Shown here piece by piece: positions 9,679 to 18,441 of a DNA stretch of 64,000 bases (position 1 is its first letter; every line of letters begins with the position of its first letter). The DNA lies in assembly GCF_014207255.1 (NCBI RefSeq), contig NZ_JACHCZ010000001.1:2037378-2101377 (forward strand), in the 5' to 3' direction. A model generated the notes under the pieces. The model was not told the DNA's origin, made no database searches, and was given only the letters and a program-made list of their open reading frames with translations. A program made the translations under genes and the position numbers. Source of the DNA: Pseudomonas sp. JAI120. GTDB taxonomy: Bacteria; Pseudomonadota; Gammaproteobacteria; Pseudomonadales; Pseudomonadaceae.

Positions 9679-10664
9679 TGTTCGGCTTCTGGAAGACCTG
9701 GAAGGCCCTGGAAGCGCGGGGGATCATGGGCATCAACCGGCGTAATGCCGACTACGTGCTCAAGTACAACAAGCGCAGCCTGTACCCCATCGTGGATGAC
9801 AAGATCATCACCAAGGAACGGGCGATCGCCGCCGGCATCCATGTGCCGGAAATGTACGGGGTGATCTCCACCGAGAAGGAAATCGACAAACTCGACGAGA
9901 TCATCGGCGGGCGCAGCGACTTCGTGATCAAACCGGCCCAGGGCGCCGGCGGTGACGGCATCCTGGTGGTGGCGGACCGGTTTGAGGGGCGCTACCGCAC
10001 GGTGTCCGGCAAGATCATCAGCCATGAAGAGATCGAACATCAGATTTCCAGCATCCTCACCGGCCTCTACTCCCTGGGTGGCCACCGCGACCGTGCGCTG
10101 ATCGAATACCGCGTGGTACCCGACCAGATCTTCAAGAGCATCAGCTACGAAGGCGTGCCGGATATTCGCATCATCGTGCTGATGGGCTACCCGGTGATGG
10201 CGATGCTGCGCTTGCCGACCCGCCAGTCGGGCGGCAAGGCCAACCTGCACCAGGGCGCGATTGGCGTGGGCGTCGACCTTGCCACCGGCCTGACCCTGCG
10301 CGGTACCTGGCTGAACACCATCATCACCAAACACCCCGACACCACCAACGCGGTGGATGGCGTGCAACTGCCCAATTGGGACGGTTTCATGAAGCTCGCG
10401 GCCGGCTGCTACGAGCTGTGCGGGCTGGGCTATATCGGCGTGGACATGGTGCTCGACCAGGAAAAAGGCCCGCTGATCCTTGAGCTGAATGCGCGGCCGG
10501 GGCTGAATATCCAGATCGCCAACGACTGCGGCCTGACCTTGCGCACCCATGCGGTGGAGGCGCGACTGGAAGAACTGAAAGCGGCCGGCGTGACGGAAAC
10601 CCCGGAAGAGCGGGTGAAGTTTGTGCAGGAGATGTTCGGGCATATTCCGCCCGTGGAAGGCTGA
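9678..10664 (+). CDS. alpha-L-glutamate ligase-like ATP-grasp protein
   Basis: 328-residue cytoplasmic ATP-grasp enzyme related to RimK. ATP-binding segments are visible as DFVIKPAQGAGGDGILVV (about residues 90-107), DIRIIVLMGYPVMAML (about 165) and the metal-binding GPLILELNARPGLNIQIAN (about 268-286). Such enzymes form amide bonds between a carboxylate and an amine; the actual substrates are unknown. The start overlaps the stop of the 7-TM gene by one base. Comparative-genomic work on amidoligases has grouped this ATP-grasp type with the transglutaminase/7TM and protease partners seen here. Confidence 0.88.
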   Translation: MFGFWKTWKALEARGIMGINRRNADYVLKYNKRSLYPIVDDKIITKERAIAAGIHVPEMYGVISTEKEIDKLDEIIGGRSDFVIKPAQGAGGDGILVVADRFEGRYRTVSGKIISHEEIEHQISSILTGLYSLGGHRDRALIEYRVVPDQIFKSISYEGVPDIRIIVLMGYPVMAMLRLPTRQSGGKANLHQGAIGVGVDLATGLTLRGTWLNTIITKHPDTTNAVDGVQLPNWDGFMKLAAGCYELCGLGYIGVDMVLDQEKGPLILELNARPGLNIQIANDCGLTLRTHAVEARLEELKAAGVTETPEERVKFVQEMFGHIPPVEG

Positions 10665-10765
10665 TCCGGTCTTCGAACTGTCTATCCCCGACATCCCCTC
10701 TAGGAGCAAATCCTACAGGGGACTACAATCCCCCTCCCCCGCGCCATTGGCTGATTCAACCCCGC

Positions 10766-12109
10766 ATGTCGACCTGCTCCGTACACCCATTGCCCTACCG
10801 GGCCAACCCCGCCGAGTATTTTGCGGCGATTCGCCACGCTCCCGGCGCGGTGCTGCTCGACAGCGGCCGGCCGACGGCCGAGCGTGGGCGTTACGACCTG
10901 CTCAGCGCCTGGCCCGAAGCGACCTTGACGGTAGCGCCTGACGAAAGCGGCGCTGCTTTCCTGCAACGCTTGCGGGAAAACCTCACGCGATTGGGTGAAG
11001 CCGCGATTCCCGACGGTTTGCAGTTACCGTTCGCCGGCGGCTTGATCGGCTACCTGAGCTACGACTTCGGTCGGCACCTGGAGCACATGCCGCACCTGGC
11101 GGTGGATGACCTGCACCTGCCGGACGCGCGCTTCGGGCTGTACGCCTGGGCGCTGATCAGTGACCACCAGGCCCAGAGCAGCCAGTTGGTGTTTCATCCC
11201 TCGCTGGCAGATAGCGAACGGCAACGGCTGATCGCGTTGTTCAGCCATGGGGCTGTCGACACCTGCGCGACGTTCAAACTCCAGGGCCCGATGGCGCCCG
11301 ACCTCAGCGCCGAGGCCTACCGCCAAGCCATCGTGCGTATCCAAGATTACATCCAGGCCGGCGACTGCTACCAGGTCAACTTCGCCCAGCGTTTTCGCGC
11401 ACCGTGCATGGGTGATCCCTGGGCAGCCTATTGCGCCCTTCGCGAAGCCTGCCCGACGCCGTTTTCCGGGTTCCAGAGCCTGCCGGACGACGGCGCGGTC
11501 CTGAGCCTGTCGCCGGAGCGTTTCGTGCACATCAGCGAGCGCCACGTCGAAACCCGCCCGATCAAAGGCACCCGCCCCCGCGGCCTCACGCCTGAAGAAG
11601 ACGCCGCCCAGGCCGCCGAACTGCTGGCCAGCCCCAAGGACCGCGCCGAGAACCTGATGATCGTCGACCTGCTGCGCAACGACCTCGGCCGCACCTGCCG
11701 CATCGGCTCGGTCAACGTGCCGGAACTGTTCAGCCTGGAAAGCTACCCCAACGTGCATCATCTGGTCAGCAGCGTGACCGGCGAGTTGGCCGACGATAAA
11801 GACGCCCTCGACCTGATCGCCGGCAGCTTCCCTGGTGGCTCGATCACCGGCGCCCCAAAGATTCGCGCGATGCAGATCATCGACGAACTGGAGCCGACCC
11901 GACGCGGGCTGTACTGCGGTTCGCTGGTGTACCTGGATGTGCGCGGCGAGATGGACAGCTCCATCGCCATCCGCAGCTTACTGGTCAAGGATGGCCAAGT
12001 GTGTTGCTGGGGCGGCGGTGGGATCGTGGCGGATTCGCAGTGGGAGGCGGAGTATCAGGAGTCACTGACGAAGGTGCGGGTGTTGTTACAAACACTGGAA
12101 AGCCTGTAG
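10766..12109 (+). CDS. pabB: aminodeoxychorismate synthase component I (PabB)
   Basis: 447-residue chorismate-utilising enzyme that makes 4-amino-4-deoxychorismate for folate synthesis using ammonia from PabA. Conserved blocks are present: RPIKGTRPRG (about residue 264), DLLRNDLGRTC (about 302) and GGSITGAPKIRAMQIIDELE (about 354). The N-terminal half has the weaker component I domain. It is monocistronic here; no pabA or pabC is adjacent. Confidence 0.95.
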   Translation: MSTCSVHPLPYRANPAEYFAAIRHAPGAVLLDSGRPTAERGRYDLLSAWPEATLTVAPDESGAAFLQRLRENLTRLGEAAIPDGLQLPFAGGLIGYLSYDFGRHLEHMPHLAVDDLHLPDARFGLYAWALISDHQAQSSQLVFHPSLADSERQRLIALFSHGAVDTCATFKLQGPMAPDLSAEAYRQAIVRIQDYIQAGDCYQVNFAQRFRAPCMGDPWAAYCALREACPTPFSGFQSLPDDGAVLSLSPERFVHISERHVETRPIKGTRPRGLTPEEDAAQAAELLASPKDRAENLMIVDLLRNDLGRTCRIGSVNVPELFSLESYPNVHHLVSSVTGELADDKDALDLIAGSFPGGSITGAPKIRAMQIIDELEPTRRGLYCGSLVYLDVRGEMDSSIAIRSLLVKDGQVCCWGGGGIVADSQWEAEYQESLTKVRVLLQTLESL

Positions 12110-12314
12110 CGCACAGTGCCTTCCTGGCTCTCAGACGTAGCGCCGAGCAGTAGAAAAAACCTGAATCAGAACCGCAGTAGACGTAGTTGAACGTCGGAAG
12201 ATAGCGTCCGGCTTCAACCGTCCACCCGCCGTCTGTGAAGGATCACATGAAGCGACTGCCTACCCGTCAGGAAATATTTCCGAGTTTGCGCCCCCTCTCA
12301 ACCGCGCCTATCAT

Positions 12315-12329
12315 CTCCCAAATCGGGAG
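12315..12329. promoter_or_regulatory. inverted repeat covering the higB ribosome site
   Basis: CTCCC-N5-GGGAG forms a small palindrome whose right arm is the higB Shine-Dalgarno (GGGAGG, eight bases before ATG 12339). It could be an operator for the antitoxin or a hairpin limiting toxin translation. The sequence is direct, the role is inferred. Confidence 0.4.
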
Positions 12330-12338
12330 GTTGCAGCG

Positions 12339-12641
12339 ATGCGGATAATCGCCCTCTCGACCTTACGAATATTCTGGGAAAGCCAACCCGCCTATATCGA
12401 TGCGAAAGCGCCGCTTATTGAATTGTATCGGCATATGGAAAAGGCCATTTACCCTACGCCACAAGCACTCAAGGCAGCGCTCAGGACCGCGAGCATTCTC
12501 AAAGGTAGCAGGGTTGTATTCAACGTGGGCGGCAACAAATATCGAGTGATCATGGCGATCGATTACCAGCGACAGCTTGGGTTCATACGGTTCGTAGGGA
12601 CTCATGCGCAGTACGACCAGATCAATGCGGAGACCGTGTAA
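12339..12641 (+). CDS. HigB-type mRNA interferase toxin
   Basis: 100-residue protein of the HigB toxin family (PF09907): basic, with the conserved core SRVVFNVGGNKYRVIMAIDYQRQLGFIRFVGTH near the C-terminus (residues about 56-90). Family members cleave translated mRNA at the ribosome. The stop overlaps the start of the antitoxin gene by one base (TAATG). Toxin-first order is the usual higBA layout. It is annotated by family features; activity is not shown by the sequence. Confidence 0.88.
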   Translation: MRIIALSTLRIFWESQPAYIDAKAPLIELYRHMEKAIYPTPQALKAALRTASILKGSRVVFNVGGNKYRVIMAIDYQRQLGFIRFVGTHAQYDQINAETV

Positions 12642-12997
12642 TGAACATCAAACCCATACACTCCCAGGAAGACCTCACTGCGGCACTCGCGCGGGTGCAG
12701 CAGCTCTGGGGAGCGGACATCGGCTCGACTGAAGGCGATGAGCTGGAAATTCTTGCAGTACTCATTGAGAAGTACGAAGCCGAACATTACCCAATGCCAC
12801 CTTCTGATCCGGTGGAAGCCATTAAATTTCGCATGGAGCAACTGGGCATGACTGCCCGCGACCTGGAGCCATTTATCGGCACCAGCGGACGTGTATCCGA
12901 AGTGCTGAACCACAAGCGCAAGCTGAGCCTGTCGATGATCAAGCGACTGCATGAAGGCTTGAGTATTCCTTATGAGCGGTTGCTTGCAGGGAGCTGA
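12641..12997 (+). CDS. HigA-type antitoxin with HTH domain
   Basis: 118-residue acidic-N-terminal protein with a C-terminal Cro/C1-like helix-turn-helix (about residues 62-110: MEQLGMTARDLEPFIGTSGR then VLNHKRKLSLSMIKRLHEGL). It neutralises the preceding HigB-type toxin and probably represses the operon through the palindrome at 12315-12329 or nearby. It is followed by an inverted REP pair in the gap to the convergent thrH. Confidence 0.88.
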   Translation: MNIKPIHSQEDLTAALARVQQLWGADIGSTEGDELEILAVLIEKYEAEHYPMPPSDPVEAIKFRMEQLGMTARDLEPFIGTSGRVSEVLNHKRKLSLSMIKRLHEGLSIPYERLLAGS

Positions 12998-13028
12998 CAG
13001 AAACATTGGTAGTGGCGCTACCTTCCCC

Positions 13029-13110
13029 ATCGGGAGCAAGCCCCCTCCCACATTCGACCTCGTTTATCTGTTGGAATGGTGTCGAATGTGGGAGGGGGCT
13101 TGCTCCCGAT
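13029..13110. repeat. inside-out REP pair with 30-base perfect inverted repeat
   Basis: The left arm (13029-13058) and right arm (13081-13110) are exact reverse complements over 30 bases, separated by 22 bases. Unlike the other doublets in this window, the GTGGGAG ends face inward. It lies between convergent higA and thrH and could serve as a shared terminator-like hairpin. Confidence 0.9.
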
Positions 13111-13135
13111 AGGGCCCTCAGCGGCCCGAAAGAAA

Positions 13136-13753
13136 TTACAGGCTCAACTGCCGATTCGACGCCCTGATGAACTCTTTCTTTAAATCTTCAAACGTATGCA
13201 CCGCCGGGAATTGCGGGAATTCGCGGATCACATTTTCCGGCGCATGGAACAGAATCCCACGGTCGGCCTCGCCCAACATGGTGGTGTCGTTGTAGGAGTC
13301 GCCGGCGGCGATCACGCGGTAGTAGAGGGTCTTGAACGCCAATACCGACTGGCGCTTGGGGTCTTTCTGGCGCAGTTGGTAGCTGACCACGCGGTCGTTT
13401 TCGTCGGTGATGAGACGGTGGCACAACAAGGTCGGGAAGCCCAACTGACGCATCAGCGGCTGGGAAAATTCGTAGAAGGTGTCGGACAGGATCACCACCT
13501 GGAAGCGCTCGCGCAGCCAGTTGACGAACTCGATGGCGCCGTCCAGCGGTTTGAGAGTGGCGATCACTTCCTGGATGTCGGCGAGCTTGAGCCCGTGTTC
13601 GTCGAGGATGCGCAGGCGCTGCTTCATCAGCACGTCGTAGTCGGGAATGTCCCGGGTGGTGGCCCGCAGGGATTCAATACCGGTTTTTTCGGCGAAGGCG
13701 ATCCAGATTTCTGGTACCAGCACCCCTTCCAGGTCGAGACAGGCAATTTCCAC
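13136..13753 (-). CDS. thrH: ThrH, phosphoserine phosphatase / homoserine phosphotransferase
   Basis: 205-residue HAD-superfamily protein matching Pseudomonas ThrH. The nucleophile motif is atypical, CLDLEGVLVPEIW at residues 4-16 (DLE where most HAD enzymes have DxD), as in ThrH. Motif II VILSDTFYEF (about 88) and motif III/IV AAGDSYNDTTML (about 150) are intact. ThrH moves phosphate from phosphoserine to homoserine. The start is GTG at 13753, supported by GGGAG seven bases upstream and by the family N-terminus; the longer upstream extension is not family-like. Confidence 0.93.
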   Translation of the reverse strand: MEIACLDLEGVLVPEIWIAFAEKTGIESLRATTRDIPDYDVLMKQRLRILDEHGLKLADIQEVIATLKPLDGAIEFVNWLRERFQVVILSDTFYEFSQPLMRQLGFPTLLCHRLITDENDRVVSYQLRQKDPKRQSVLAFKTLYYRVIAAGDSYNDTTMLGEADRGILFHAPENVIREFPQFPAVHTFEDLKKEFIRASNRQLSL

Positions 13754-13904
13754 AAGACACTCCCATTGGATGTTGTTAGTTGAGCGAGCAAAAGGACTGC
13801 CGAACTCTAGCGATTCAAGCCCGCCGCCGCAACGCAGGGCGGATTTTGATACCATCGCTCCCCTATAGAGCGCTCAGCGCCATTGACCTGTAGGAACCGT
13901 CCTG

Positions 13905-14639
13905 ATGAACCAAGCCTTCGACGTCGTTGAACTCGCCACGACTTATGCCAACAAGTCTGCCCAGGACATTCTCAAGCTGGCGTTCAGCCAGTTCGGTGAT
14001 GACCTGTGGATTTCCTTCAGCGGTGCCGAGGATGTGGTGCTGGTGGACATGGCCTGGAAGCTGAACAAGAACGTCAAGGTGTTCAGCCTCGACACCGGCC
14101 GCCTGCACCCGGAGACCTACCGGTTTATCGAGCAGGTGCGCGACTTCTACAAGATCGATATCGAACTGATCTCGCCGGACCAGAGCAAGCTGGAACCCTT
14201 CGTCAAGGAGAAAGGCCTGTTCAGCTTCTACAAGGACGGCCATGGCGAATGCTGCGGCGTGCGCAAGATCGAGCCGCTGCGCCGTAAGCTTTCCGGCGTC
14301 AGCGCCTGGGCCACCGGCCAACGCCGCGACCAAAGCCCCGGCACCCGCAGCCAGGTAGCGGCGCTGGAAATCGACACGGCCTTCTCTACCCCGGAACGCA
14401 CCCTGTACAAGTTCAACCCGCTGGCGCAGATGACCAGCGAAGAGATCTGGGGTTACATCCGCATGCTGGAACTGCCGTACAACAGCCTGCATGAGCGCGG
14501 CTTTATCAGCATCGGGTGTGAACCGTGCACCCGTCCCGTGCTGCCGAACCAGCACGAGCGTGAAGGTCGTTGGTGGTGGGAGGAAGCCACGCAGAAGGAA
14601 TGCGGGCTGCATGCCGGGAATATCATCAGCAAGGCTTGA
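13905..14639 (+). CDS. cysH: adenylylsulfate (APS) reductase CysH
   Basis: 244-residue sulfonucleotide reductase that reduces activated sulfate to sulfite for cysteine synthesis. Cys-Cys in GECCGVRK (about residue 120) and Cys-x-x-Cys in IGCEPCTRP (about 205) are the [4Fe-4S] ligands that mark the APS-reducing type common in Pseudomonas. The PP-loop-like [10 protein letters not shown] (about residue 38) and the C-terminal KECGLH catalytic cysteine are intact. It is divergent from thrH across 151 bases. Confidence 0.95.
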   Translation: MNQAFDVVELATTYANKSAQDILKLAFSQFGDDLWISFSGAEDVVLVDMAWKLNKNVKVFSLDTGRLHPETYRFIEQVRDFYKIDIELISPDQSKLEPFVKEKGLFSFYKDGHGECCGVRKIEPLRRKLSGVSAWATGQRRDQSPGTRSQVAALEIDTAFSTPERTLYKFNPLAQMTSEEIWGYIRMLELPYNSLHERGFISIGCEPCTRPVLPNQHEREGRWWWEEATQKECGLHAGNIISKA

Positions 14640-14653
14640 AGTTGATGCTGTAA

Positions 14654-14748
14654 AAATGTGGGAGGGGGCTTGCCCCCGATAGCGGTGGGTCAGCCAGTTC
14701 AATGGTTGCTGACACACCGCAATCGGGGGCAAGCCCCCTCCCACATTT
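14654..14748. repeat. REP doublet (REPIN) downstream of cysH
   Basis: Outward-facing REP cores: AAATGTGGGAGGGGGCTTGC at the left and its reverse complement ending at 14748, with a variable centre. The arms are nearly perfect over 27 bases. Confidence 0.9.
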
Positions 14749-15029
14749 GTCTTGTGTTGAGTGTTAGAGATGTACACATACATGTAACCATCGGTGCCAT
14801 TTATGTGTGCAATTTCTATTCAGCCGCACCATAACGTAACACCTCTCCCCTCCCCTCGGTTGGCCTGGCGAATCGCACGCTGACAACCAAAAAATAAATA
14901 GCTGTTCAATCGGTCAATTTATATTTCTTCAAATTCAGCCAGTTATTTAACCAACCTATAAAAACGAAATTACCCAGGACTTTCATAGATTCAAAACTGG
15001 CACGCATGTGGCTTAAGGTGGAACGTGCT

Positions 15030-15039
15030 TTGTATACAA
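15030..15039. promoter_or_regulatory. GntR-type palindrome upstream of the NCS1 permease
   Basis: TTGTATACAA is a perfect palindrome fitting the FadR-type GntR site pattern, and is nested in a wider imperfect repeat (TTTGTAT 15029-15035 with ATACAAA 15043-15049). It lies 67 bases before the permease start. No GntR gene is adjacent, so the regulator would act from elsewhere. Confidence 0.45.
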
Positions 15040-15106
15040 TAAATACAAAACCTACATACACTTTGCCATCTGCGGCTTCCCGGCAGATGTGCTGGAGCCT
15101 GCCGGA

Positions 15107-16636
15107 ATGCGTACAAGCCTCTCGAATAACATCGCACTGGATCTGCCCTCCTCCGCCCTGAACCCAGACGCCGCGGGCCCCGGCCCCTTGGTGCTCAGCC
15201 CACGCCTGCACAACAAGGACCTGGCGCCCACCAAGGTCGAAGGCCGACGCTGGGGGCGCTACAGCATCTTCGCGCTGTGGACCAATGACGTGCACAACAT
15301 CGCCAACTATTCGTTCGCCATCGGCCTCTATGCGCTGGGCCTGGGCGGCTGGCAGATCCTGTTGTCCCTGGGCATCGGCGCGGCGCTGGTGTACTTCTTC
15401 ATGAACTTATCGGGGTATATGGGCCAGAAGACCGGCGTGCCGTTTCCGGTGATCAGCCGCATCAGCTTTGGCATTCACGGTGCGCAGATTCCGGCGTTGA
15501 TCCGCGCCGTGATCGCGATTGCCTGGTTTGGTATCCAGACCTACCTGGCGTCGGTGGTTTTCCGCGTACTGCTGACGGCGATTCATCCAGGCTTTGCCGA
15601 CTATGACCATAATTCGATCCTGGGGTTATCCACCCTGGGTTGGGCGTGTTTTGTAGTGATCTGGTTCGTGCAGTTGGTGATCCTGGCCTATGGCATGGAG
15701 ATGGTGAGGCGCTATGAAGGCTTCGCCGGGCCGGTGATTTTGCTGACGGTGGCCGCGTTGGCCGGCTGGATGTACTTCCAGGCCGGTGGCAACATCGCCT
15801 GGTCGATCCGCGAGCCGCTCACCGGCGGCGAGATGTGGCGCAATATCTTTGCCGGTGGCGCGTTGTGGCTGGCGATCTACGGCACGCTGATCCTCAACTT
15901 CTGCGACTTCGCACGCTCTTCGCCGTGCCGCAAGACCATCCTGGTCGGCAATTTCTGGGGCCTGCCGGTGAATATCCTGGTGTTTGCCGCAATCACCGTG
16001 CTGCTCTGCGGCGGGCAGTTCCAGCTCAATGGCCGGGTGATCGAAAGCCCGACCGAAATCATCGCCGCCATCCCCAATACCTTCTTTCTCGTGCTCGGCT
16101 GCCTGGCATTCCTGATCGTCACCGTGGCGGTGAACATCATGGCCAACTTCGTCGCGCCGGCCTTTGTGCTGAGCAACCTGGCACCCAAGTACCTGAACTT
16201 CCGTCGCGCCGGGTTGATCAGCGCCGCCGTGGCCGTGCTGATCCTGCCGTGGAACCTCTACAACAGCCCGTTGGTGATCGTGTATTTCCTCTCCGGCCTG
16301 GGCGCGCTGCTGGGGCCGTTGTACGGGGTGATCATGGTCGACTACTGGTTGATTCGTAAAAGCCAGGTGGACGTGCCACAGCTGTATAGCGAAGACCCGA
16401 ATGGCGCTTATTACTACAGCCGAGGGGTGAATATGCGTGCAGTGGCGGCGTTTATTCCTGCCGCCGTGATCGCCATCCTGCTGGCGCTGTTGCCTGGATT
16501 TGCCAGCGTCTCGCCGTTTTCCTGGTTGTTTGGCGCCGGTATTGCAGGGTTGCTGTACCTGCTGATCGCCAAGCGCCAGCCGTTCTACGCCGATGTCAGC
16601 GGCGAAAGCATTGCCGTCGATAACGTCAGTCACTGA
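15107..16636 (+). CDS. NCS1-family permease, hydantoin/allantoin/nucleobase type
   Basis: 509-residue inner-membrane transporter with about 12 helices, of the NCS1 (nucleobase-cation symport) family. The N-terminal segment GRYSIFALWTNDVHNIANYSF and the later FPVISRISFG are typical of this family, especially the Mhp1/HyuP-like group. The next gene, 13 bases on, encodes a hydantoin-racemase-like protein, so the substrate is probably a hydantoin or allantoin-like ureide. ATG at 15107 is chosen for its GGAG ten bases upstream; GTG at 15089 in frame is an alternative. Confidence 0.85.
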   Translation: MRTSLSNNIALDLPSSALNPDAAGPGPLVLSPRLHNKDLAPTKVEGRRWGRYSIFALWTNDVHNIANYSFAIGLYALGLGGWQILLSLGIGAALVYFFMNLSGYMGQKTGVPFPVISRISFGIHGAQIPALIRAVIAIAWFGIQTYLASVVFRVLLTAIHPGFADYDHNSILGLSTLGWACFVVIWFVQLVILAYGMEMVRRYEGFAGPVILLTVAALAGWMYFQAGGNIAWSIREPLTGGEMWRNIFAGGALWLAIYGTLILNFCDFARSSPCRKTILVGNFWGLPVNILVFAAITVLLCGGQFQLNGRVIESPTEIIAAIPNTFFLVLGCLAFLIVTVAVNIMANFVAPAFVLSNLAPKYLNFRRAGLISAAVAVLILPWNLYNSPLVIVYFLSGLGALLGPLYGVIMVDYWLIRKSQVDVPQLYSEDPNGAYYYSRGVNMRAVAAFIPAAVIAILLALLPGFASVSPFSWLFGAGIAGLLYLLIAKRQPFYADVSGESIAVDNVSH

Positions 16637-16649
16637 GTAAGGACCTTCC

Positions 16650-17378
16650 ATGCGTATCCTCGTGGTCAACGTCAACACCACCGAATCCATCACTGAAACC
16701 ATCGCCCAGCAGGCGCGGGCCGTGGCTTCGCCGGGCACTGAGATTGTCGGGCTTACCCCGTATTTCGGCGCGGAATCGGTGGAGGGCAATTTTGAAAGCT
16801 ACCTGGCCGCCATCGCCGTGATGGACCGGGTGATGGCTTACGACCAACCGTTCGATGCGGTGATCCAGGCCGGCTACGGCGAACACGGCCGGGAAGGCTT
16901 GCAGGAATTATTGAATGTGCCGGTGGTGGACATCACCGAAGCAGCGGCCAGCACCGCGATGTTCCTGGGCCATGCCTATTCAGTGGTGACGACCCTGGAC
17001 CGCACCGTGCCGCTGATCGAAGACCGCCTGAAACTCGCCGGCCTGTACCAGCGATGCGCCTCGGTGCGCGCCAGCGGCATGGCGGTGCTGGAGTTGGAAG
17101 AAGACCCGTTGGCCGCCATGGAAGCCATCGTGCGCCAGGCGGAACTGGCTATTCGCGAAGACAAGGCCGAAGTGATCTGTCTAGGTTGCGGCGGCATGGC
17201 CGGGCTGGATGAGCAGATTCGCCAGCGCACCGGGGTGCCGGTGGTGGATGGCGTGACGGCGGCGGTGACCATCGCCGAATCCCTGGTGCGGCTGGGGTTG
17301 TCGACGTCGAAGATACGGACTTACGCGACGCCTCGGCCGAAGCAGGTGATTGGCTGGCCGACTCGGTTCGGCCGCTGA
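16650..17378 (+). CDS. Asp/Glu/hydantoin racemase family protein
   Basis: 242-residue racemase-fold protein. The two active-site cysteine regions of this superfamily are expected near residues 74 and 180: the second is present in VICLGCGGMAG, while the first position reads AVIQAGYGEHG, without cysteine. Close family members with a similar layout racemise hydantoins or allantoin. It probably works with the upstream permease, 13 bases away, on imported ureides. No hydantoinase is nearby. The missing first cysteine makes the exact reaction uncertain. Confidence 0.75.
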   Translation: MRILVVNVNTTESITETIAQQARAVASPGTEIVGLTPYFGAESVEGNFESYLAAIAVMDRVMAYDQPFDAVIQAGYGEHGREGLQELLNVPVVDITEAAASTAMFLGHAYSVVTTLDRTVPLIEDRLKLAGLYQRCASVRASGMAVLELEEDPLAAMEAIVRQAELAIREDKAEVICLGCGGMAGLDEQIRQRTGVPVVDGVTAAVTIAESLVRLGLSTSKIRTYATPRPKQVIGWPTRFGR

Positions 17379-17391
17379 GCTGCACTTGGTT

Positions 17392-18315
17392 TTAGATTGC
17401 GCTGAACCTTTGCCCCAGTTTCTTTTCGGCAAACTGCTCGATGATGAAATCCACAAACGCCCGGGTCTTGCCGGGCAGCAGTTTGTGCTCGGCGTAGTAG
17501 ACGGAAATATTGCCGTCGTCGACGTACCAGTCGGGCAATACCCTGACCACGTCGCCGCTGTCGAGGAACGGCACGGCCATGGGCATGCTCACCAGCGCAA
17601 TCCCCAGGCCTTGAGCGCTGGCACAGCAGGCGGCTTCGGAGTCGCTCATGGTCATGCCGGGCTTGAGCACCAGCGGGCGGTGTTCACGTTCGATACTGGT
17701 CAACTGCCAGGACCGGATACGCCCGGTTTGCGGTGAGCGGATCAGGATACCTTTGCACCGCGACAAGTCTTCGGGCTCGCGCACCGGTGGGCGTTGCGCC
17801 AGGTAACCCGGGGAGGCCACCAGCACCCGGTGCGCCGGCGCCAGCTTGCGCGCTACCACGCCTTGGGGCAGCTCAAAACCGCCGCCGATGGCGGCATCGA
17901 AGCCCTGGCCGATCAAGTCAACCTGGCGGTTATCGAAATGCCAGTCCGGGCTGATATCCGGAAAACGCTCCATGAATGCCCCCAGCAACGGCACCACATA
18001 GCGATTGCCAAACACCGTGCCCATGCTGACCTTGAGCGTGCCCACCGGCCGGCCTTCGGCGCTGGCCAGGTTGGCCACGGCATTCTGGATGGTGGTGAGG
18101 CTGCCGCTGACTTCGGCCAGGAACAGCTTGCCGGCTTCGGTCAGCGCCAGACGCCGGGTGCTGCGCTGGAACAGCCGCACGCCGAGGCGCACCTCCTGCT
18201 TGGCGACGCTTTTGCCGACCGCCGCCGGGGTCAGGCTCAGGTGCCGCGCCGCCTCGGCAAAGCTGCCGCCTTCGGCGCTGCGCACAAAGCATTCGATACT
18301 TCCAAAGCTTTCCAT
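17392..18315 (-). CDS. LysR-family regulator
   Basis: 307-residue LTTR with the N-terminal winged helix (GSIECFVRSAEGGSFAEAAR then LTPAAVGKSVAKQE, residues 5-38) and a LysR substrate domain. The N-terminus resembles the CrgA-like subgroup that typically controls a divergent oxidoreductase. It is divergent from the SDR gene at 18442 across 126 bases with an inverted repeat, and convergent with the racemase gene, so the SDR is the most likely target. Confidence 0.9.
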   Translation of the reverse strand: MESFGSIECFVRSAEGGSFAEAARHLSLTPAAVGKSVAKQEVRLGVRLFQRSTRRLALTEAGKLFLAEVSGSLTTIQNAVANLASAEGRPVGTLKVSMGTVFGNRYVVPLLGAFMERFPDISPDWHFDNRQVDLIGQGFDAAIGGGFELPQGVVARKLAPAHRVLVASPGYLAQRPPVREPEDLSRCKGILIRSPQTGRIRSWQLTSIEREHRPLVLKPGMTMSDSEAACCASAQGLGIALVSMPMAVPFLDSGDVVRVLPDWYVDDGNISVYYAEHKLLPGKTRAFVDFIIEQFAEKKLGQRFSAI

Positions 18316-18326
18316 AACGCCCCACT

Positions 18327-18341
18327 CTAAACTTTTGGTTT
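18327..18341. promoter_or_regulatory. possible LysR box in the LysR/SDR intergenic region
   Basis: TAAAC-N5-GTTTA is an inverted repeat located 12 bases before the LysR start and 101 bases before the SDR start, a place where LysR proteins commonly bind to control both directions. Confidence 0.35.
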
Positions 18342-18441
18342 ACACAGACTATAGCAATCACGGTCTACCGGCAGCGGCGAGCGAGGTCGATACTCGGCTC
18401 CAACAACAGGGCATTGCGCCTTGAACGACTCGGAGATCGAC

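Larger units (their letters stand above)
14640..15106. other. 467-base intergenic region with REPIN and AT-rich leader
   Basis: No gene is supported here. It holds the REP doublet at 14654-14748, an AT-rich stretch (14880-15060) and the palindrome TTGTATACAA at 15030-15039 ahead of the permease gene. Confidence 0.7.
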
